From: CAWBLP01 sp963789495
Lineage (GTDB): Bacteria; Pseudomonadota; Alphaproteobacteria; Acetobacterales; Acetobacteraceae
NCBI GenBank assembly: GCA_963789495.1
Contig: CAWBLP010000010.1
Location: forward strand, 744,001-808,000
DNA: 64,000 bases
Direction: 5' to 3'
The first letter of the stretch is position 1. Every line of letters starts with the position of its first letter. Shown here piece after piece: positions 60,423-64,000 of this stretch. The translations under genes and the position numbers were made by a program. The notes beneath the pieces are model-generated. The model was not told the DNA's origin. It saw only the letters and a program-made list of their open reading frames with translations, and made no database searches.

Positions 60423-60565
60423 GTGTCTGATTTACCGACGACAGCCTTATCCGTCCGCCAACCGTGGGCGTGGGCGATAATTTACGGCGGCAAGGATATT
60501 GAGAACCGTGGCCCGGTTGCTGTGAACAAAGGCGGCATTAAGCCGCGCCGGATTGCCATCCATGC
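60423..60565 (+). pseudogene. ASCH/PUA-like protein, truncated by an ISAs1-type element
   Basis: GTG 60423 (AAGGGG upstream) begins VSDLPTTALSVRQPWAWAII, then YGGKDIENR, the N-terminal signature of ASCH-domain proteins, which bind RNA or act on modified nucleosides. The homology stops after RRIAIHA at about 60565, where CAGGGCTG, the left end of an ISAs1-type element, begins. About two thirds of a usual ASCH protein is missing. Confidence 0.7.
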
Positions 60566-61740
60566 CAGGGCTGTTCAACGCTCTCAACTGAAGCACCACT
60601 TGAGCAGCGCCTGGAGGCCACCAAGCGCCGCAGCGTAGCGCTGCTGGGTGAAGGTTGCAGTGCGATTGCGCTGCAGGATGTTGTAGGCGAACGATCGCAG
60701 CCGGGCGAAGACGCCGGGATTGTGCCGGATACGGGATTGATCTTCCTGGAAGGTGACGTCGCGGGTGTAGTGCAGCTTGTTTTCGATGTGCCAATGGCCC
60801 CGGATGGCAGTGGCAGCCTGGCGCGCCGATGCGGCGGAATTGGCGACGTAATAGGCGATCTCCGAAGTGCTGCTCCATAAGCCGGTCCTGGCATTGCGAT
60901 GCAGCACGTTGCGGGTGACGCGGATGATCCGCTTGACCAGGGACTTCCACTCGGTTGCGGCCAGGACACGGGTGGCACTGAACACCTCGGCGGTTCGGGT
61001 TTCATGCCGATTGCGGCCTTTGGTGACCGAGGTGTCGCTGCTGGCAGGGTGGCGAGAGGTGCAGAGGGTTTCGGCCTGCCGCAACAGGGTCGGCTGGTTA
61101 TCCTTCAGTTGGACGATAATGTGCGCCTGCGCTGCTGCGGCGGCCTCGAGGGTTTTTTTTGGCAGTGCATGGCATCGAGCGTGACGGTGCAGTTGGCGAG
61201 CCGAAGTTCGCCGAGCAAGCGCTGCGCGGCGGGGATTTCGTTGGACTTTTCCTCGATGTCGCTATGCGCCAGCACCAGGCCCGCCTCGAGATTGAAGGCG
61301 TGCAGCAACTGGGCTGCCTTGCGGTCGCGGAAATTGTCGAAGCTTTGCTTCAGCGTCTTGCCGTCGAGCGCGATGGTGCGGTGCGACGGATCGGTCGCAG
61401 TATCCAGCAGGGCGGTGGCATGACGGCGGAACACCTGCTCGACTGTCTGCGGGTCCAGGCCCTGCAGGATGTAACGAATCGCCGTGTGCGCCGGCGCACG
61501 CTTCCAGCGCAGGCCGAATGCGGCGTTCAGCTGGCGACGATGCACCTTGATGAAGGTCTCGATGGAGCGGAACGAATTGCCGCCGGTGACCACGGCGAGG
61601 ATCGAGAACAACAGGACGTAGGGTAGTCTGTAGAGCCTACCTTCCGCCCGACGCGGGTCCGGGACTTCGCTGAGCGTGGTGAGAAACTGGTCGAACGGGC
61701 GCATGGCAACCTGCTGGTGATTCGGTTGCCCGGCATAAAT
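60566..61740 (-). mobile_element. ISAs1-family element
   Basis: The left end CAGGGCTGTTCAACG fits the family. The right end is not clear and its position is estimated from the end of the transposase gene. It interrupts the ASCH gene. Confidence 0.65.
60584..61704 (-). pseudogene. ISAs1-type transposase with -1 frame break at an A8 run
   Basis: ATG 61704 begins MRPFDQFLTTLSEVPDPRRA, then AVVTGGNSFRSIETFIKVH, RTIALDGKTLKQSFD and ANCTVTLDAMHCQKK. At 61151-61158 (eight T on the plus strand, A8 in the mRNA) the frame must slip -1 to continue TLEAAAAAQAHIIVQLKDNQ and RGHWHIENKLHYTRDVTF through LGGLQALLKWCFS. Both halves are well conserved. Either one A was lost, or the A8 run supports slippage to make the full protein. 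Confidence 0.8.
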
Positions 61741-62321
61741 TCAGGGATCTTGCCGCGCCGGAATCCGGCGTCGGGTCCGATCAGCGGAATTTCCGCAACT
61801 GTTGCCACGGGAACTCAATCTCTGCCCTCACAGGTATAGAGCGTCGAAAGGCATGACACGAGACGAATGCGAATTCTCGGCACTATTTATGGAAAAGATA
61901 GGCGTGACCTTGCCACCCTCAGTCATCCCCTCATTTTGGCTCTGTAGTGATGGCTGGGAAAAGCCCGGTTCCGGCCACGGCCTCGGTGAATTTCTGCATC
62001 AGCGGCGCGAGCCGGTGTTCGGGCATGTTCGGGATCAGTTCGTAGAGCATGCAGCCTTGCCGGAACAGTAAATCTTGGGTGCAATCCCGCCGGACTGGAC
62101 CCTCTGTGGCTGGCCGGCGGCGCGCCAACGATGTGAAATCGACGGCGGAACAGGCGGGAGCGGAAGATGAGCGACTTCGTCCGGCGATAGAAAACCACTA
62201 TTTTCGAGGCCGGGCGGATGGCGCGGGCGCCGTGGGCCGACCTCGGGACGCTGGAAGAGCCGGCGCGCTCAGTGCTGATCCTGTGCAATTGCGGCCTGCT
62301 GGCGGTGGGTGGTACCTGCTG
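61705..62321. other. Degraded mobile-element region
   Basis: No intact gene in about 615 bp. A minus-strand frame ending at 61931 reads YELIPNMPEHRLAPLMQKFT and may be a C-terminal remnant of a lost gene. The rest seems to be junctions between insertion sequences. Confidence 0.4.
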
Positions 62322-62477
62322 TGGATGAGGACATTCGAAGCGGTCGAGGAACTCCGCCTCGCACTGCTCGAGTTCCGCAAAACCTACAACACCATCTGGC
62401 TGACCGAACGGCACGGCTTCATCACACCGCATGCCATCCGCCAAAACCTGCTTCAACCAGCCGCACTCGCGGCGTAG
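62322..62477 (+). pseudogene. IS3-type transposase (integrase core), C-terminal remnant
   Basis: The frame reads MRTFEAVEELRLALLEFRKT, YNTIWLTERHGFITP and ends QNLLQPAALAA. This is the C-terminus of an IS3-type OrfB transposase of the IS2/IS407-like kind. The DDE residues are missing, so this is a relic. Confidence 0.75.
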
Positions 62478-62672
62478 GCTTCAACCCGGTGTCTCACAAA
62501 CCGCGGGCGGTACACAGCAATATCCGGCGTGTACACCTGTCACGGTTGCAGAACGCTTACGTCGATAGCTATCGTATTCTCGTGACGGGCAAGGTGACCG
62601 TTCAATGGGGGAAAGCCCGCGTCAGGCGCTTCAGGAGATGCATTCGAGAACTTGACCGAGGAAGGAAACGAC

Positions 62673-64000
62673 ATGGCCAACGAGCGATTGACCCATTCTG
62701 CAATCCGGCCGGTTAAGGAACGTGTCGAGGACGATTTACTGTCTAGGCCCGGAGTTGTGGGCGTGGATATCAACGAGAAGGTCTCGAACGGTCGGCCTAC
62801 GGGGGAGTTAGCGATCGTCGTTTATGTTACCCAGAAGAAGCCAAAGGACAAACTCAAAGCAGGCGAACTTATCCCGGCCCGGATTGACGGGATCCCTACA
62901 GACGTGAAGGAGGAGCGTATCGAGCTACACGCGTCGCGAGCCGAGCTACTTGAGATGCCATTTGTCGACGCAACCAAGTACACGACCCTGCACGGGGGCA
63001 TCAGCATCGGTCCATGTCGGTCGGTGCATCTCGATCCGCCCGATGTCCCCACATCCGGAAATTACATCTTCGTTGGCACGCTTGGTGCGATCGTGACAGA
63101 CCGCGCGACGAAGGCGACAATGGCCCTCACCAATTTCCATGTGGCGTGTGTGGACAACAACTGGGCCGCAGGCGACGCAATGTGTCAGCCCGGTCGCAAC
63201 GATGGCGGCTCATGTCCCACCGACACGTTTGGCAGTCTCACACGCGCCACATTGAGCGACAATGTAGACGGTGCCGTGGTTTCGATCAGCTCGGGACATG
63301 CAATCAGTTGTACAATCGAGGAGATTGGCGATATCAAAGGAACAGCCGTGGCGGCCGTCAATGCGGCCGTCAGGAAGCGCGGCCGAACGACGGGACTGAC
63401 CTACGGAAAAGTGACGTCGACCGATGCGAGCGTCACGATCAACTATGGCGATGGGCTCGGAAACCACACCCTGAAGAAGCAGATAAGAGTCGAGCCGGAT
63501 ACCTCTAACAGCAACCAGTTCAGTGATCATGGAGATTCGGGCTCGGTCGTGGTGGATGCTACGAACAAGGTGATCGGGCTCCTGTTCGGCGGTAGTTCGG
63601 TGGCGACATACGCCAACCCAATACAAAGTGTACTCGACGAGCTGAATGTCGATCTATGCGTCAAGCCGCTGACGCTGGTGACGACACCAATCATCTGCGA
63701 CCACATTGTCACCAAGCCGATCGTCTGTGCCTTAAAGACGACGACCGTGACGTGCAATATTGTTACGAAACCAGCCATCTGCCACGTTCTTACGACACCG
63801 CAGGTCTGTCTCATCCAGACCAAGGTGTGCCCCGTTGTTACTGAGGCGTGTCCGCCTGTCAGTCTTGCATGCCCGGGGCCGGGTCCAGGGCAGCCCGTGA
63901 TAGGCGCAGCCGCCGAGAAGGAAGGGCTCGAGCAACTCTACGGGTCACCGGGTGCCAGCGCGACCGACGAGGCGTTCTGGCTCGGTTACTATATGGCTCT
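62673..64000 (+). CDS. Trypsin-like peptidase with cysteine-repeat tail (partial at window end)
   Basis: An open frame of at least 442 codons starts at ATG 62673 behind GAGGAAGGAAACG and is still open at the edge. Residues 1-100 form an N-terminal domain (RPGVVGVDINEKVSNGRPTG, AIVVYVTQKK). Then follows a chymotrypsin-like domain with His156 (ALTNFHVACV), Asp199 (SDNVDGAVVSI) and Ser289 (DHGDSGSVVV). From 329 to 400 nine cysteines recur every 13, 10, 9, 9, 9, 7, 7 and 7 residues, in TTPIICDHIVTKPIVC-like units. The rest is a new domain beginning around 410. No signal peptide is visible. The DNA has less GC bias than the core genes. A self-standing peptidase of unknown role; Nal1-like peptidases are the nearest idea I have. 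Confidence 0.8.
   Translation, partial: MANERLTHSAIRPVKERVEDDLLSRPGVVGVDINEKVSNGRPTGELAIVVYVTQKKPKDKLKAGELIPARIDGIPTDVKEERIELHASRAELLEMPFVDATKYTTLHGGISIGPCRSVHLDPPDVPTSGNYIFVGTLGAIVTDRATKATMALTNFHVACVDNNWAAGDAMCQPGRNDGGSCPTDTFGSLTRATLSDNVDGAVVSISSGHAISCTIEEIGDIKGTAVAAVNAAVRKRGRTTGLTYGKVTSTDASVTINYGDGLGNHTLKKQIRVEPDTSNSNQFSDHGDSGSVVVDATNKVIGLLFGGSSVATYANPIQSVLDELNVDLCVKPLTLVTTPIICDHIVTKPIVCALKTTTVTCNIVTKPAICHVLTTPQVCLIQTKVCPVVTEACPPVSLACPGPGPGQPVIGAAAEKEGLEQLYGSPGASATDEAFWLGYYMA

Noticed and set aside
62478..62672. Small gene directly upstream of the cysteine-tailed peptidase
   Set aside because: The open frame there overlaps the peptidase start and has an Arg-rich composition without motif; it may be only a leader.

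Overview
The window comes from a high-GC alphaproteobacterium, most likely of the Acetobacteraceae/Rhodospirillales. The support is core gene order (lpxB-rpmF-plsX-fabH-ihfA-merR and miaA-ilvB-ilvN-ilvC), a GTTC-N7-GTTC LexA-type box, FNR-type boxes beside hemN, and strongly G/C-ending codons. No rRNA, tRNA or CRISPR array was seen, so the assignment rests on gene content alone.

Layout. 0-3.4 kb: the 5' end of hemN, two FNR-type palindromes, and a divergent HlyD / FtsX-like permease / LolD-like ATPase export operon. 3.5-10 kb: a leftward sugar-acid operon (TRAP transporter dctP-dctQ-dctM, zinc alcohol dehydrogenase, HpcH/HpaI aldolase, and an altronate-dehydratase-like gene broken by four frameshifts). 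10-16 kb: a GFA protein, a LysR/bile-acid-symporter-like pair, a hybrid histidine kinase and a methyltransferase. 16.2-20.8 kb: the core block lpxB, rpmF, plsX, fabH, ihfA, merR. 21.3-23.1 kb: a Cys-His-Asp (papain/transglutaminase-like) gene split by an IS5-type element. 23.4-35.3 kb: a degradative cluster (luciferase-like monooxygenase, lactonase-like hydrolase, fumarylacetoacetate-hydrolase family, SnoaL/NTF2, TauD dioxygenase, HD-domain protein, Baeyer-Villiger-type monooxygenase, two SDRs, CoA-transferase), interrupted by an IS110 element and holding a small LexA-box gene. 35.7-38.7 kb: three overlapping leftward genes (cDPG-synthase-like GTPase, ornithine-decarboxylase-like enzyme, cytochrome c). 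39-44 kb: miaA and ilvBNC. 43.8-48.5 kb: an SDR, a second CoA-transferase and paaABCD without paaE. 48.7-54.6 kb: MBL hydrolase, GNAT, AhpD-like protein, PdxR/MocR regulator, amidohydrolase.

54.8-64 kb is a mobile accessory region: an IS66 element with a perfect 8-bp target duplication inside a small gene, a lone AT-rich HEPN-type gene, two almost identical IS5-type copies, a truncated ASCH-domain gene, a frameshifted ISAs1-type element, an IS3-type remnant, and at the edge a trypsin-like peptidase with an unusual tail of regularly spaced cysteines that runs out of the window.

GC-rich interspersed repeats recur between genes (about 16.0, 27.8, 29.2, 38.7 and 54.7 kb) and in places lie directly against start codons. 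Several genes otherwise well conserved carry single-base frameshifts, so either recent decay or sequence error must be kept in mind. Two IS insertions can be removed on paper to restore exact reading frames; these are the cleanest reconstructions in the window. The best candidates for something undescribed are the cysteine-tailed peptidase, the LexA-box small gene, the HD-domain putative oxygenase and the SDR lacking its catalytic residues.
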